From assembly GCA_002270565.1 (NCBI GenBank), contig NQMI01000032.1:249320-313319 (forward strand): DNA of 64,000 nt, written 5' to 3'. Position 1 is the first letter of the stretch, and the number at the start of each line of letters is the position of its first letter. The stretch comes from Stenocarpella maydis. Its lineage: Eukaryota > Ascomycota > Sordariomycetes > Diaporthales > Diaporthaceae. Below the pieces are notes generated by a model, which was not told where the DNA came from, made no database searches, and saw only the letters and a list, made by a program, of their open reading frames with translations. This document shows, piece after piece, positions 44,401 through 55,845 of this stretch. Position numbers and translations under genes: made by a program.

Positions 44401-45892
44401 AAGTGTGTCTGCTCTATGACCGTGGACTGCGTAGACTACGCAATGTATCTGGTCTGCTAGTCATCACCTGGGCAGGCGGCTGGCTGGCAGGAAGTTCGTA
44501 CTACCCCAGCAGCCGCCACCCCGCCGCGGCGCGCCAAAGTGTTTGTCAGCAAACATGTAGGTAGGTACTCAGGCAGGCTTGCTGCTCTTATTACGGGCAC
44601 AATTATTACAGTGAGTGAGGTGCTGAGCAAGGGCACGTAGTCACCTGCCTATTTAGCCACACACATCACATACATCACTTGGCTGATATGCCCACTCATC
44701 AAAGGGAAAACAAAGTCGGGGGGCCAAAAAGATGGGAGTGCCGAGTGTAGATATGCATGCAGGCTGCGACGGAGACGGAAAGAGGAAAGGGCGCTGCCCA
44801 AAGAAGAAAAGTTAAGAGAAACGGGGCATGTCGGTTACGTAATCAACCTGCCCCTCCCGGAATAGTGGGTGTACGGAGAAGCTTGGAGCTTCACCTGTGT
44901 TGAAAGCAAAGCTTGAAAGCTTGGGCCAGCCAGCCGCCTGCCACCATCCAGGCCGGGCCAGCTTGGCATGGGGCCCACCCGTCGTTTAAAAACTCCATTT
45001 GCGCTCCTCTCCAATCTTCCCACCGCCGAAACCCATCTTACATAAACACCACTCTCCGACCGACCCTTCCGCTGACTTAGCACCTGCCTTGCAAGGACTG
45101 GCACATCCAGTCAGAGTGTCGAGACTCAGGCGCCGTGCCCAAGGTGACATCCAGCTGCTGTCGTCCTTCGGAGGTGAGTTGCCCTGCGGCCTTGCGGCAC
45201 TGCGGCTGTCAATCAGTCATCCAAGCCATCAGTCATCATCGAATCACCACCACCACCAGTCACGTCACCCAATCCCAGCCGCCCTTTTTGGCTCTGGCGC
45301 ACACACACACGCTGCCTTTTCCTTTCATGCAGGGCACCATACGCATGGCACGCACGGCACGCTGCAGCATGGCACTGGCTAACCATGGCTAACAGACTGC
45401 CAGACTGCTTGAATCATCAGCCTGTCTGTCTTGCGCCACCACGCGCCCGCGCCCGTCTCGAGACCGAACGAGGGAGGGACCACGCGTCAATTGCTTGTCG
45501 TACATGAAGCGCCAGTGACCTTTGGACCAGTCGCCAGTCATCACCAACCACGACTGCCAACTGCCAACTGCCCCCTGCCCCTGCCACTGTCACTGCTACT
45601 GCCAGGACTTGTCAGCTCATCGGTTTCGGTCCAGCCCAGCCAGCAGGGCAACAAGAGCAACAGAAGTCAACCACTGCAATCAGTGGCCCCGTCCCTTGCG
45701 GCCCCCAGACCCCCGGCCTTATCGGCAATACGGAGTACATCCCCCCTCCTGGCCACCCTCATTTCATTTAGTCATCACGCTGCTCGCACCCTCTCGGACT
45801 TCCTGGCCCAAGCTGCCCCGGTCTGTTTCGTCGCCGACAGGCACATTATTTATTTGGCTTCTCGGGGTGTTTGTCAGTTTCGCCCAACGCCT

Positions 45893-45928
45893 AGGTCTTG
45901 GTCCTGGTCCTGGTCCTGGTCCTAGTCC
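45893..45928 (+). repeat. (GGTCCT)n hexanucleotide repeat
   Basis: Five near-perfect units lie about 150 bases upstream of the kapC-like start, probably in its leader. Confidence 0.85.
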
Positions 45929-46076
45929 CGAGTCCTGAGCCTTTGGTCTCGATACTACCTCCGGATTTGTCTGTCCATCCCTCTGTCTGCTGCTGAGTCA
46001 GAGTGAGCCTGCCACCTGGGCGAAGCTTGTGACAAGACTTGCATCTCGACTTTGGCAGCAGGTTCAGTGCTGCAAG

Positions 46077-48354
46077 ATGCAGGCTGCCAATAACAAACCT
46101 GGTGAGTACCCGTCATGTATCCGTGTGTGTGTCCTCCCCTCCCCTCCTCATCCTCCTTTCGGCATTGTCCTTTTTCGTCCTGTCCTGTGCGCCCTACTGT
46201 CTGCGGTCTAAGTCGTTGCCTGCCTCGAGATGGGGGGCTCCCCAATGCCTCTGCATAGTGCACACCCGAAACCACCGAGCAACCCGACCTGCGCCTCGCA
46301 CTCCACTGGCACTCGCTCGGTCTCCGGCTGGGGTTGGCCCAGGCCATTTCATCCTTCGGCCCTCATGTTCATGGTTTCAAGTGGGCCCGGGACATGTTGC
46401 TGATGCTGTTGCTGCTGTTGATTCCCGCGGTCAGTCCTCCCACCCACTGCTCAGAAGGTGGGCGAGAGAGGCAGAGGGAGTGAAGAGAGTCAGAGGTCTC
46501 AAGATTGCTCTGTGAGCACATCGCGTCCGGGCGACTCAGGAGGACTCAGTCCACTTATACATCCCCAGCCAACGCTTCTTACATAATTCCCATCGCCCTA
46601 ATCCACCATTCCTGCGTGACGAATCGTCCAGGGTACTTTTACGGTACTATCCCCTCCACGTCTGTCTTTCTTCTCCGCCGCTATCCACCATCAGTAATCA
46701 CTGCCCGTCCCTCACCTCTCTATACTCCCCAGTGCATCTGTCGTCCCGACATTACATCTGGACTGGGCTCTACTGCAGATCAGATCTGACCAGATCTGCT
46801 GCTGTCACTGCTCCCCAGCCTGCATCAGGGTCAGCCTCATGTTTTTCTCTATCGCCGTTGAATGTACTCGCCAACACGAGCCCTGTCCCCGTCAACACCC
46901 ATTTACATCCATCCCGGCTTACCTCATCATCACTTGAAGAACCCCCTCTCCTATATTACCTCAGCTGCTCCTGACTGAATTTCCCTGGACTACCTCGTGT
47001 GTTGCACTTATTGCAGTTAGGCCAGGCGACAAGCGTCCGACCGTTTTCCTGAAACGGTAATAACAGGCCCCCAGTAATGTGTCTGACGGACACGGGCACC
47101 CCCCTCTTACGGGACATCTGATCAACGCGTGGTCCTTCTAAGACGCCTCCTGCTCTGGCTGTTTCGCGCGCTCGGCTCCTACAGTGTCTGGCTGGCATTG
47201 CTCAGTATGACCAAGACCGAGTTACTATGAGCACGGGAGGCGCTGGGACCGGGCAGCCCGCCATCTTCACATAGGCAATTGCCCCGCAGAACCGCTGCTT
47301 TCGTGATGCTGACACAGACGTAATAGCAGAGACACGAGGACAACCTGGCGGGTCGTCTCCTACGAGCAGCAACGGTAACGTCAGAAGGTCATCCGTCGCT
47401 GCCGCCAACTCGCATCCAAAGCTGGTTCCGCGGCCCCAGCCGGCGCCGGTCCCATCGGTTACTCAGCCGCTGTCGCATGGCTTCAGCGACGCGACAGCTT
47501 CAACCACAGCTGCCCCGGTCCTCGATCCCGAGTTGTCCATCCACCCAACACTAAGGAGTCCTGGCTACGTCCCAACGGCAAATATGATGCCAAGCGGTGC
47601 TCAACCTCCCCCAGAGCATCCCGGCGCGCTTCCCATGCCGCCAAACCCGCCCGCCCCCCTGGGTGCCGAAGACCCAAACGCAGACGGAAGAAAGGCCAAG
47701 CGCGAGTTGTCGCAATCGAAGCGCGCTGCCCAGAACAGGGCTGCACAGGTAAGGCTCAGACTGCTGCTCCCTACGCCAAGGAACTAGGTTCGCGAGAGCT
47801 GTGTCACCGACGCTACACGGATAAATGGCATGCGTACCGGGCATATGGATCAGGATGTGCTAACGTTGCTTTGATAGCGAGCATTCCGCCAACGCAAAGA
47901 AGGTTATATCAAGAAACTGGAGCAAGAGAATCGCGATTTGGAAGAACTCAAACAACATTACAAGATAATCGAAGCAGAGAACTACGCAATGAGGGAGTAC
48001 ATTGTACATCTGCAGTCTCGACTCTTGGATGCTCAGGTCGAGCCTCCTCAGCCGCCCCCGAACATCAACCTCTCTGCCCCCCCTGCTCATGGCCATCCGG
48101 AACAACAAGTACCTGTGCCTGCCCAGGAGGATGCCCCTATGACTGACCCCATGCCGAACACTGGATCTGCTACCGACCCTTCATCACTGGACGCTGTCGC
48201 ACAAGCCGTTCAGATCCTGAACCGGTCCGAAGCGGAGTCCTACAAGACCGAGCCAACGGCAGCCGAGTCGCAAGCTGCTGAGGACGCACGCACTGCAGAG
48301 GAGATATCTAGGCAACTGCAGCAAGCGGAGGCAGTTCCGGCGGCAAACATGTAG
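46077..48354 (+). CDS. kapC: kapC-like bZIP transcription factor
   Basis: Exons 46077-46101, 47330-47748 and 47878-48354 give 306 residues. The basic region KRELSQSKRAAQNRAAQ ends exactly at intron 2 and continues as RAFRQRKEGYIKKLE (about residues 131-163). The leucine zipper follows with EAENYAMREYIVHLQSRLLD. The QNRAAQRAFRQRK signature is the AP-1/Pap1-like class, and the zipper plus the C-terminal DARTAEEISRQLQQ segment match the putative factor kapC of aspergilli. It should bind DNA as a dimer in the nucleus; targets are not known from sequence. The N-terminal part is a disordered, P/S-rich segment. Exon 1 encodes only MQAANNKP plus one base, and intron 1 is 1228 nt (GTGAGT ... AGCAG), far longer than others here. 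The join G|AG keeps the frame. Confidence 0.85.
46102..47329 (+). other. 1.2-kb first intron of the kapC-like gene
   Basis: The donor is GTGAGT and the acceptor AATAGCAG, with a CTGAC branch about 18 bases upstream. The intron is pyrimidine-rich in its first part and contains no conserved reading frame. An alternative is that transcription starts inside it from another first exon. Confidence 0.6.
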
Positions 48355-49400
48355 GACATGGGTAGCGACAGCTGTGATACTGCGGATCTGGATTTGCGCC
48401 GTGGTAGGTTTGAGTGGGCAAGTGAGCAGATGGCATTCAGTATTCCATATCTGCCCTACAAGCCATGACGCTTCATTATTGGGTTTGGGGGACGAGGGCC
48501 AACAATACGGTCTTAGAAGCATACCCGTTCCTCCCTGTTTGTTTTTATCTTACAAGGGCTTGAGGTGTTTGCGGTGTTCAGAGGTAATTGAAGACGGCTT
48601 ATTGCCACACTTCTTGACATTTATGAACATGAGGCAACATGGTTCACAGGAGAAGATGCTAAGCTCTAATTTTTCTTTTAAAAGAACTTGAAGGCGGCTG
48701 GAACGGATGGGCGACCAAGCCTGCTGAGTAGAATAGCAGGAATTGTTTTTGTAAAATGGACCCCGTATCGTCCACCCCATATAACGCGAGGTCATCCGCA
48801 GTCACGGTTGAAAGATGCTTTTGGAACACAGGCCAGTGCCCTTTTCGAGTTCTGGCAACGGCGACTTGAGCATCTATGAGGTAGTTGGGCCCCTTTGACA
48901 AGATGCCCGAACTTAGCCTGGCCGAAAGCAAAGGTAGACAGTTAGCTAGCTGCCCGGGGACGAGTTGGTGCGCAATGCGATACACTGGCATGGGTGACGG
49001 TTTCTTCGTCGCCGCGGTCGCCATAGGCGAGCAAGACGATCCCAGAGGGGGACGCCAAGAGGAAAGGGGCTCGAGGTCGGCCATGCGGTGTCGACCCGCA
49101 GTAGAGCTTCAAGTGTCCGTTTTCTCGTTGTTCATTAATTTCTCTGTGCTTCTGCGTCTTCACTTTTTTCTCTTTTTCCCTTTTTTTTTGTTCTTGCCAA
49201 CACCCACCTGTCCCTCCTGCATAATACAGTGACCAGACAGAGACCAACGACCTGTTGGTTTGTCTAGCCCTTGATCTATCCCAGTGACCTTCCCTCTTTT
49301 GGTAAAAGCTATCAGCAATTTCTCAGAGCACTGTACACTGCGTCTTCTATCACCATCATCTCAGCAAGGCTTCCTTGCCACCGGCGCCACGCAGTCGTGC
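48355..49400. other. Intergenic region between convergent kapC and ARP5
   Basis: No gene is seen. A T-rich pyrimidine tract lies at 49165-49195. Confidence 0.45.
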
Positions 49401-51920
49401 CTAGGAGGACGCATTGCCGAGGTCATGGTCCTATAGAAAGAAAAAAAAAGACGTAAGCCACACCGCCATTTGAAATCACAACGCCACGGTGGGCTCTTTG
49501 GGTGATGGGATCTTTTTCTCTCTGCTTTGCTTACCTTGAACCACTCAGGCCCCTTCTCGAGGTACTCCTCCCTCGTGACCCTCGCCCTCCTCCACTCGTC
49601 CGTGCCGGCCCACCCGGCCGCGCCCTTCCACGCGTCGAGCACGGGGTCCTTGGCCCTCCTGACCCAGATGTCCGACTCGGCCGGCAGCAGGGCCTGCAGG
49701 CCGCTTCGCAGCCGTTCGTCAAAGTTCTCAAAGAGCGTCGCGCCGCCCGTGAGGAAGATGTCCTTGAGGAAGTCGTCCCTGTCGATGCCCGGGATCGCCG
49801 TCAGCCGCTGCGTCAGGATGTCGCCCGCGATCTCGACGATGCCGGCCTGGTCGATGCCGGCGATGGCCGCCGGCTGGAAGACCACCTCGGGCACGCGGAT
49901 GCGCTCCACGTTGAGGTGCAGCTGGTTCCGTTCGGCCTGGGTCCCCTCGTCCGGCCTGGGTCCGTACCGCCACGCGTGGAGCATGGACTTTGTCCAGTTG
50001 TTTTGGGCTTCGAGCGTGTGCTCGTAGGTGAAGTTTGGGTCGTATTTGAGGAGGTCCTCTTCGAGGTTCTTGATTGTCACGTCCAGGTTCTCTTCCTCGT
50101 CTTCATCGTCGCTCTCGCCCTTGTTTGCGCCAACCGCGACGTTGCGGTACACGCCCCAGTCCGCATCGTCCGCGCCAAAGTCATCGTCGTCTCCACCTCG
50201 TCGGCGTTTGCGACCCGTGGTGGCGGCCGGATTGTCGGACGCGAGGTTGGCCAGCGTCTTCATGCGCATCTGGCTTGCGAGAGACTTGCGGTTGCCCAAG
50301 TCCTGCTTGAGACGGTCGCGGTCCTTGATCTTCCCGAGCGTCTCAAGGCGTGCTTGCCGTCGCTCGTCCAACCAAGCCTCCAAATCATTCGTCCGCTTCT
50401 CCTCGTCCAGGCGCGCCACCTCCGCAATGCGAGCCTTTTCCGCCTCCTTTTCGGCCTTGGCTCGTGCTCGTGCCTCGTGGTTCGATTTGAGAAGACGTTG
50501 GTGGCGCTTTTCCTTCAGGCCTGCATCGTCAAGCTGATCATCGGGGACGTCCAGCAGGTGGTATGACGGCTCCTCAACCTGCTCTTCCTCCACCTCGCCT
50601 CCGAGATCCTTTTGCCGGGCTCGCTTGATCGAGCCCTCGAGCTCCTTGACTATTTTTGCCAGCTGGTTCTCATCTTTGACCTCGGCGTCATCCAGGATTC
50701 GCTTCGTCTCCTTCTTGTTCTGGTCCACCAGCCGTCGTTGGACATCCTTGTAGTACTCCAGATCCTGCTCCTTCTTCATCAGCCGCTCAAGCCGCATCTT
50801 AGCGGCTTGCGCCTGCAGTCGACGGCCGCTCTCCTTCTTGCGCTCTGCGATCTTTGCCAGCTCCTCCTCCGACTTTTGAATAATGACCTCCTCCGTGTAT
50901 GGGTATTGTATAATCCGCTCGCGGTCTTCGAGGCCGGTCCACTCTAGGTATGTTGCCAACTCGCTGTCGTAATCTTTTGAGAGGTAGCAGTGATCCTGTA
51001 CCATGAACTCGGCCTGTGAGAGGTTCATCTTGCCGGGGAAATGGTCGTACTTGAGGCGCAGCAGCTTCATCAGGTATTCGGCAGCGTGGTAGCCACCCCA
51101 GTTCAAGCGGATAGCTTGAGCAAGCATTGGCTTTTGGCTGTAGACTGGTATCAAGTGCGTGGCGCTGTAGGAAGACGACACGACAAGGCCGGTCTTGCCC
51201 CCGTTGTGGCGGTACGAGAACAGGGAGTCGATTCCGTAAGCCAGGCTGGGCGCGCCGTAACCCTCGAAGATGACCTCGGTCATACCTGCCCCCTTGTCAG
51301 CACTGCATTCTTCCGCGCGGTAGTATTTTGCTCCAGAGACTCACACTTCCTCGAGTATGACAAATTCGCAACGGCCTCGGTCATGACGATGGGCATGTCG
51401 ATGTTCCCCCCCGCGCCATTCATCCCCAGCTTGAGGAACAAGTAGTCGAGCACGTGCTCCATGACATCCCAGTTGCTGACTATACCCGTGCCCTGCTCAA
51501 ACGCGTTGCGTATGTGACCTCTTGCGGTGGTGTCGGAGTAGCAGTCCAGCCCGGCGAACGAGAAGGTCTTCCCCAGCTTCCGGTCGCGGTACTTGGCCAT
51601 GATGGGCGGTATGGCAAACCGAGGTGTGTCTTCGAAGTTCCATCCTGCGCGGACTGATGAGGAGCCTGTTGCCGGTTGTCGTCAGTGTCAGCGTGGGCCC
51701 AGCGCGCAAACGGAGGAGAGGCACGAGGTGGTGTACCATTGTCTATTACAATTGCGGCAGTGCCCTCTGGCTGTTGTAACGCCTTCTCCCGGCCGTCAGG
51801 TTGTTCTGGTATGATCTTCTCGAACTTGAGTTCCCTGACAGGGTACGTTGTGGGCGGCGGCAGGTTTTCCTTTGGTCCATTCGTCGCAGGGAGCGGTTCG
51901 TAGATGGCCGAAGGTGCCAT
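49401..51920 (-). CDS. ARP5: Actin-related protein 5, INO80 chromatin-remodelling subunit
   Basis: Arp5 pairs with Ies6 in the nuclear INO80 complex and couples ATP hydrolysis to nucleosome sliding. Four exons (51920-51737, 51665-51345, 51285-49535, 49430-49401) give 761 residues. The actin fold starts with IVIDNGSSSVRAGW, then KLGKTFSF, VMEHVLDYLF and VMTEAVANLSYSRK, and continues after exon 3 begins with IFEGYGAPSLAYGIDSLFSY. A large, charged Arp5-specific insertion lies roughly at residues 295-580, rich in E, K and R. The actin fold resumes with RIRVPEVVFQP and FLTGGATLFENFDERL. The last exon has only 30 bases and restores the Arp5 C-terminus GPEWFKDHDLGNASS. Reading through that intron would give a false 48-residue tail. 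All three introns are short with good consensus. Confidence 0.93.
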
Positions 51921-53681
51921 TGCGATATCGATGATAGGTCGTAAAGGTTGTGGTCCACGGCAGAATTCACAGGGTATCACGACAGAAAAGAAGTTGGAAG
52001 GAATTGGGACATTTTGGTGGAACAAAAAGAGAGAATCCGGGTCTGGACCTTTTGGAGCTAGCTTTGACTGAGTGTGTCTTGAGGATGTGGTGAGCGCAAG
52101 CTGGAAGCTTGCCTGCCCTGCATGCCGCTAATGACGGCAGGGCTGGGCGCGTCCTCACGCCCAAGGGTCGACGCTCTTGTCTTGAGTGACTGTGAGGGAG
52201 GATCCATTGTGGGGGCGACGAGCTGGTGCAGCTCCCGCCCAGGTGGGGATAGCAACCACAGCCAGGCTCGCAGTCTTAGTAAAGTTCCCCAGACAGGCGA
52301 AACCTAACCCTTGCAACAACAACACCTGACAACTGGAAATTTTGAAGCATTTGTCTGCGGAGATGCCAGTTTGGCTGTTTCCCCAAGAGTCTGCCCACAA
52401 ATCCCCCCAGATATCCAGTACCACTTGGCGTACCTTCGGCGCCTACTCAGCAGAGACGAGACTGTCACTAAAAGAAGCAGATGCCCATTTGCCATTGCGG
52501 ATGGGATTCATAAATTCCATTTCCGATGACGCGCATGTTGGGCACTGATCATGATAGCAATCTCTCGTCCTGTGCGTATGCCAAATTATTATTTTTCTGT
52601 CTTCAGTGGATGCCAATCGCAAGGCCTGTCTTCCCCAACACAACGCCCACTTACACGCAGGGATGAATTCATACATGGGTAGAACTATCTTGGATAACTG
52701 ATGCGAGGAGGTGTCGGGAAAAAAAGAACAGATATTAATTCCCCCCTCCTAATTCGAGTTCAATCTTGAACTGAGATACAAATATGTCTCCTTGTTATAT
52801 TTCTCGGGCTGGGTCGAATTCACTCTTGGGCAGGGGAAGCAACGCATACGCACGGGTTCAAGTTGGCAAAACATTCGGGTAAACCCTCCTTGATCATCTT
52901 CCATGGCAAGATCTTTTTGAAGTTCATCATGCTGGATATGACATTGACTGGTGCATCCTGAGAGGCCCCAGTCAAAAGTTCGGTTTCATTCCGGCCGGAA
53001 AGTGTCGCACAATACTACCGTCTGCGAACAGCACACAGGTATGGCAAGCCTCAACATCCCCTGCTGTACGTTCTGTATGTTTCGTTATTTTCCTTCCTGG
53101 CTCGGGTGGCACCCCAGCTGTGTTTGTCCCTTCCCGTCCTGTGCGCCACCCAGGTCCGTGCCTAGACGAACCAGGACGGCTGGTGAGCGCGGGCCAGCTT
53201 CATCTCGACCAGTCGGCTGTAACCAAGCCGTCAGTCCTTTGGACCTCATGGCTCCCTACACACGGAGAACTGGAGAGTTCCTTCCTAAAAAGCAATGCGT
53301 GATGCCTCGGCGGATGGAAAGAGTTCACGAGAGGGGCCAGGTCGAACATGCCCGGGAGGAAATGTCGGACCTGGGCTGTCCTGCCTGGTTTATCTTTTAA
53401 GCCTTGAGCACTTCTTCCTCCATCCATCCTGGTCCGACTCGGAGTTTTCACACGAAAATCGACCTGTCTCGTGTATGAGCCACCCACTTTGTGTCCAGCC
53501 CGCCCACGAGGGTTCGAGATTGCCTGATCTCCTGAGCCCGCCCGAGTCCAGTGAATACCCCATTCCGTCAGCAGAACCAAAATTAATTCACCTCGACTAC
53601 CCAAATCTCTGTCCACCTCAGGCCCCGGCCATCAATCCGCCCTTGAACTCTCGAGCACCTCACAGGGTACCAACAAGCCAG
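51921..53681. other. Divergent intergenic region
   Basis: No gene is seen in about 1.8 kb between ARP5 and the MARVEL-like gene. Open frames on both strands near 52.1-52.6 and 52.95-53.8 kb overlap each other and show no domain signal. Confidence 0.4.
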
Positions 53682-54268
53682 ATGAAGCTAGCAGTACTCA
53701 CTCTGGGCCTTCGCGGTCTGCAGGTATACCATAAAAACCTCCCATTCTCCCAGTCTACAGAGGCTTACTTGAATGCCCCCAGATAATCCTCGCCCTGGCT
53801 GTCCTCGGCCTCTCCGCGAGCCTCGTCAAGGAGCAGACCTGCGTCACATTCAAAGGGGCACAGGAGTGTTACTCCACCCTCGGAAGCCTCTTTGGCACCG
53901 TGCCACACGCGTTGAGGACGAGCCGCTACAGCACCTTCCTGGGGGCATACGGTGCCCTGGCCGGCGCCCTGGGCCTGGCGTCCCTGTACCTCGACATCAT
54001 CCCCGCCATCGCCCCGCTCGCCGCGGACTGCGCCGGCTCCGTGCTCCACCTGGCCGGGGGCATCGCCTGGACCGTAGACCTCTCCCGCATCAGCTTCTCT
54101 TGCAGCGCGATGGAGTTCCTCGACGTCGATGGGAGGGATTCCCTGATGGGTGCCTGCAGGCGCTGCGAGGCTGACCATGGCCTCTTGTGGGCCCTGTTCG
54201 CATTCACGGCATGTCTTGCCATCTGCGACTGGCTTCGGCGGCGGGAGCAGGTCCAGAGCTCCAGATAG
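53682..54268 (+). CDS. Four-helix MARVEL-like membrane protein
   Basis: Exon 1 (53682-53723, 14 codons) and exon 2 (53783-54268) give 175 residues. The 59-nt intron has a GTATAC donor and a CCCCCAG acceptor, phase 0, and lies within the first membrane helix. Four hydrophobic segments are visible: about 3-28 (GLQIILALAVLGLSASLV), 62-90 (FLGAYGALAGALGLASLYLD), 95-115 and 145-165 (LLWALFAFTACLAICDWL). Cysteines lie in the loops (TCVTFKGAQEC; ACRRC). This layout and the short basic C-terminus are those of fungal MARVEL-domain proteins, thought to sit in plasma-membrane or vesicle domains. No more specific role can be given. Confidence 0.7.
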
Positions 54269-54689
54269 GACAGTGTGCCGTGAGGGCCTGGAGGGCTTAA
54301 ATACGCAAAAGGACAGCGGGGTCCAGGGGTAGCCTGAGCTGGGAGAGGCATGGGCACAGCTGTGTACACAGTCATATCCCACGAGGGTGGTTTGAGATCT
54401 GGGCGTTGGAGCTGTGTATAATGACCATACTTTCAATGGGCTGTGGACGAAAATGATGGGAGGAGTGTTATACTGTTATGTTTAACGACTTGATATTATT
54501 AGTTGTGTCCTTCTGGACCGCTGGCTTTTCTAAGCCAGTATTTCGGGAAGGATGAAGTCGCCCATCTCCTTACGTAATACTGCAAGAACACATAACATCC
54601 ATCACCAACCTCACCTGCCCAGATTTCTTCCCACCAGATAATTCCGGGAGAGTTATCATCCTACCGTAGGCATCAAGTCTCAGGCCGCA
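54269..54689. other. Intergenic region
   Basis: Nothing but the 3' end of the MARVEL-like gene and the short promoter of the dehydratase gene is seen. Confidence 0.4.
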
Positions 54690-55434
54690 ATGGAAGCGCT
54701 CAGAACCATGAGGCCAGCATTCCGAGCATCGCCACACCTGAAGCCCATCCGCTCATTCTCCAACACAACAGCCGCCATGGCAGCGGCAGCGGCAGCATCA
54801 CCAAAGTTCTCCGAGGGCTCGGACGAGCCGCGCCTGACCAGAGAGCTGGAGGACCTCGTGGCGAACAACAGGTGGGTTATCACAGCGGACGGGCAGGGCA
54901 TCGAGCGGTCCTTCAAGTTCAAGACCTTCGCCAAGACATGGGTACGGTGGAAACCCCCCCTCCCCCAACCACCAGCAGGGCAGGACCAGCCTGGATCAGA
55001 TTTACAGGGAGTAAAAAGGAAAGAGAAAAAAAAACTGACTCCATTGGTGGGTGGTCTAGGACTTCATGACAGCCGTGTCGCTGCAGTGCAAGTTGAAAAA
55101 CCACCATCCGGAGTGGTCCAACGTGCGTGATGACGGGATAACCCACCCCCCATCCATCCAAATGCCGGGGACGTTTTTGACTGACGAGGAGAGCACTGTG
55201 CAGGTCTACAACACCACGTTCATCCGCTGGACGACCCACAGCCCGCCCGGCCTGTCGGCCAAGGACACGGAGCTGGCTGCCATCTGTGACGGGTACGCCC
55301 GGAGCTTCGGTGAGGTCAGGGAGGAGGAGGCGCCCGCGCCGGCGGCTGAGGGTCAGAGCTGTCGGTTGAAGGGGCTGGCGGACCATGTCGCCTCTGCGTC
55401 TGGGGACTGCTGCACGCCCAGGAAGACGGGTTGA
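54690..55434 (+). CDS. Pterin-4a-carbinolamine dehydratase
   Basis: Three exons (54690-54941, 55060-55122, 55204-55434) give 181 residues. The enzyme dehydrates 4a-hydroxytetrahydrobiopterin and so recycles the pterin cofactor. Conserved elements are WVITADGQGIERSFKFKTF, then DFMTAVSLQ, the catalytic pair in KNHHPEW, VYNTTFIRWTTH and GLSAKDTELA. The introns (118 and 81 nt) cut exactly between TW|DFMT and SN|VYN, where the family sequence is continuous. About 35 N-terminal residues are rich in R, S and A without early acidic residues apart from Glu2, suggesting a mitochondrial presequence; a second ATG in the AAMAAAAAA stretch could give a cytosolic form. The C-terminal 35 residues after the fold are not conserved. 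Confidence 0.9.
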
Positions 55435-55845
55435 GAATTGGGGAGGGGGACGGGGCGCAACTTGATGACACATAGGAGATCCCGCTCTGATGCATGGCAT
55501 TTGGCTGGTTTCTTCGTTCATTGTATTACTAGTATTATTCTAAAAGCGGCGCCGAGCGAGAGGCGGCGGGCAGACTGCTATATACAGGCGGAATTTCAAG
55601 CTCCTGAGGACACCACCCTCTCTATCACGCCGCGATCATATATGTTGCCCCGCAAACGGTGGCAGCCATCCATCTGGCTGAGTCGTGCGGTGTTCTGGTC
55701 CTCGTTCCCAGTATGTCATACGACGTGCTCAACACGTCGATCTGTTGCGGCCTTCCCGTCGCGGAAAGACCCAATCTCCCTAGCTATGGAGTTGACACCA
55801 CGTCCGCACGCGGCGGGATGATGAGACTCCCCTCCTGAGAGGCGC
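55435..55845. other. Intergenic region between convergent genes
   Basis: It contains the 3' ends of the dehydratase and ERG25 genes and nothing else recognisable. Confidence 0.45.

Larger units (their letters stand above)
40348..46076. other. Gene-poor 5.7-kb region
   Basis: Apart from the exon-like frame at 40837-41099 and simple repeats noted separately, I see no supported gene. Frames up to about 165 codons occur near 43.2-43.8 and 45.4-45.9 kb without domain signals. From about 45.0 kb the sequence is C-rich and pyrimidine-rich and probably forms the promoter and long leader of the kapC-like gene. Confidence 0.45.

Noticed and set aside
45431..45938. Open frames of 138-164 codons in the kapC leader
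   Set aside because: C-rich pyrimidine sequence gives long frames by chance; they have P/S/H-rich composition and no domain.
49361..49534. C-terminal extension of ARP5 by read-through
   Set aside because: A GT-AG intron with a 30-base last exon restores the conserved Arp5 C-terminus, so the extension is intron sequence.
49502..50566. Plus-strand open frame of 354 codons opposite ARP5
   Set aside because: Antisense shadow of the ARP5 insertion region, with repetitive L/V/R composition and no known domain.
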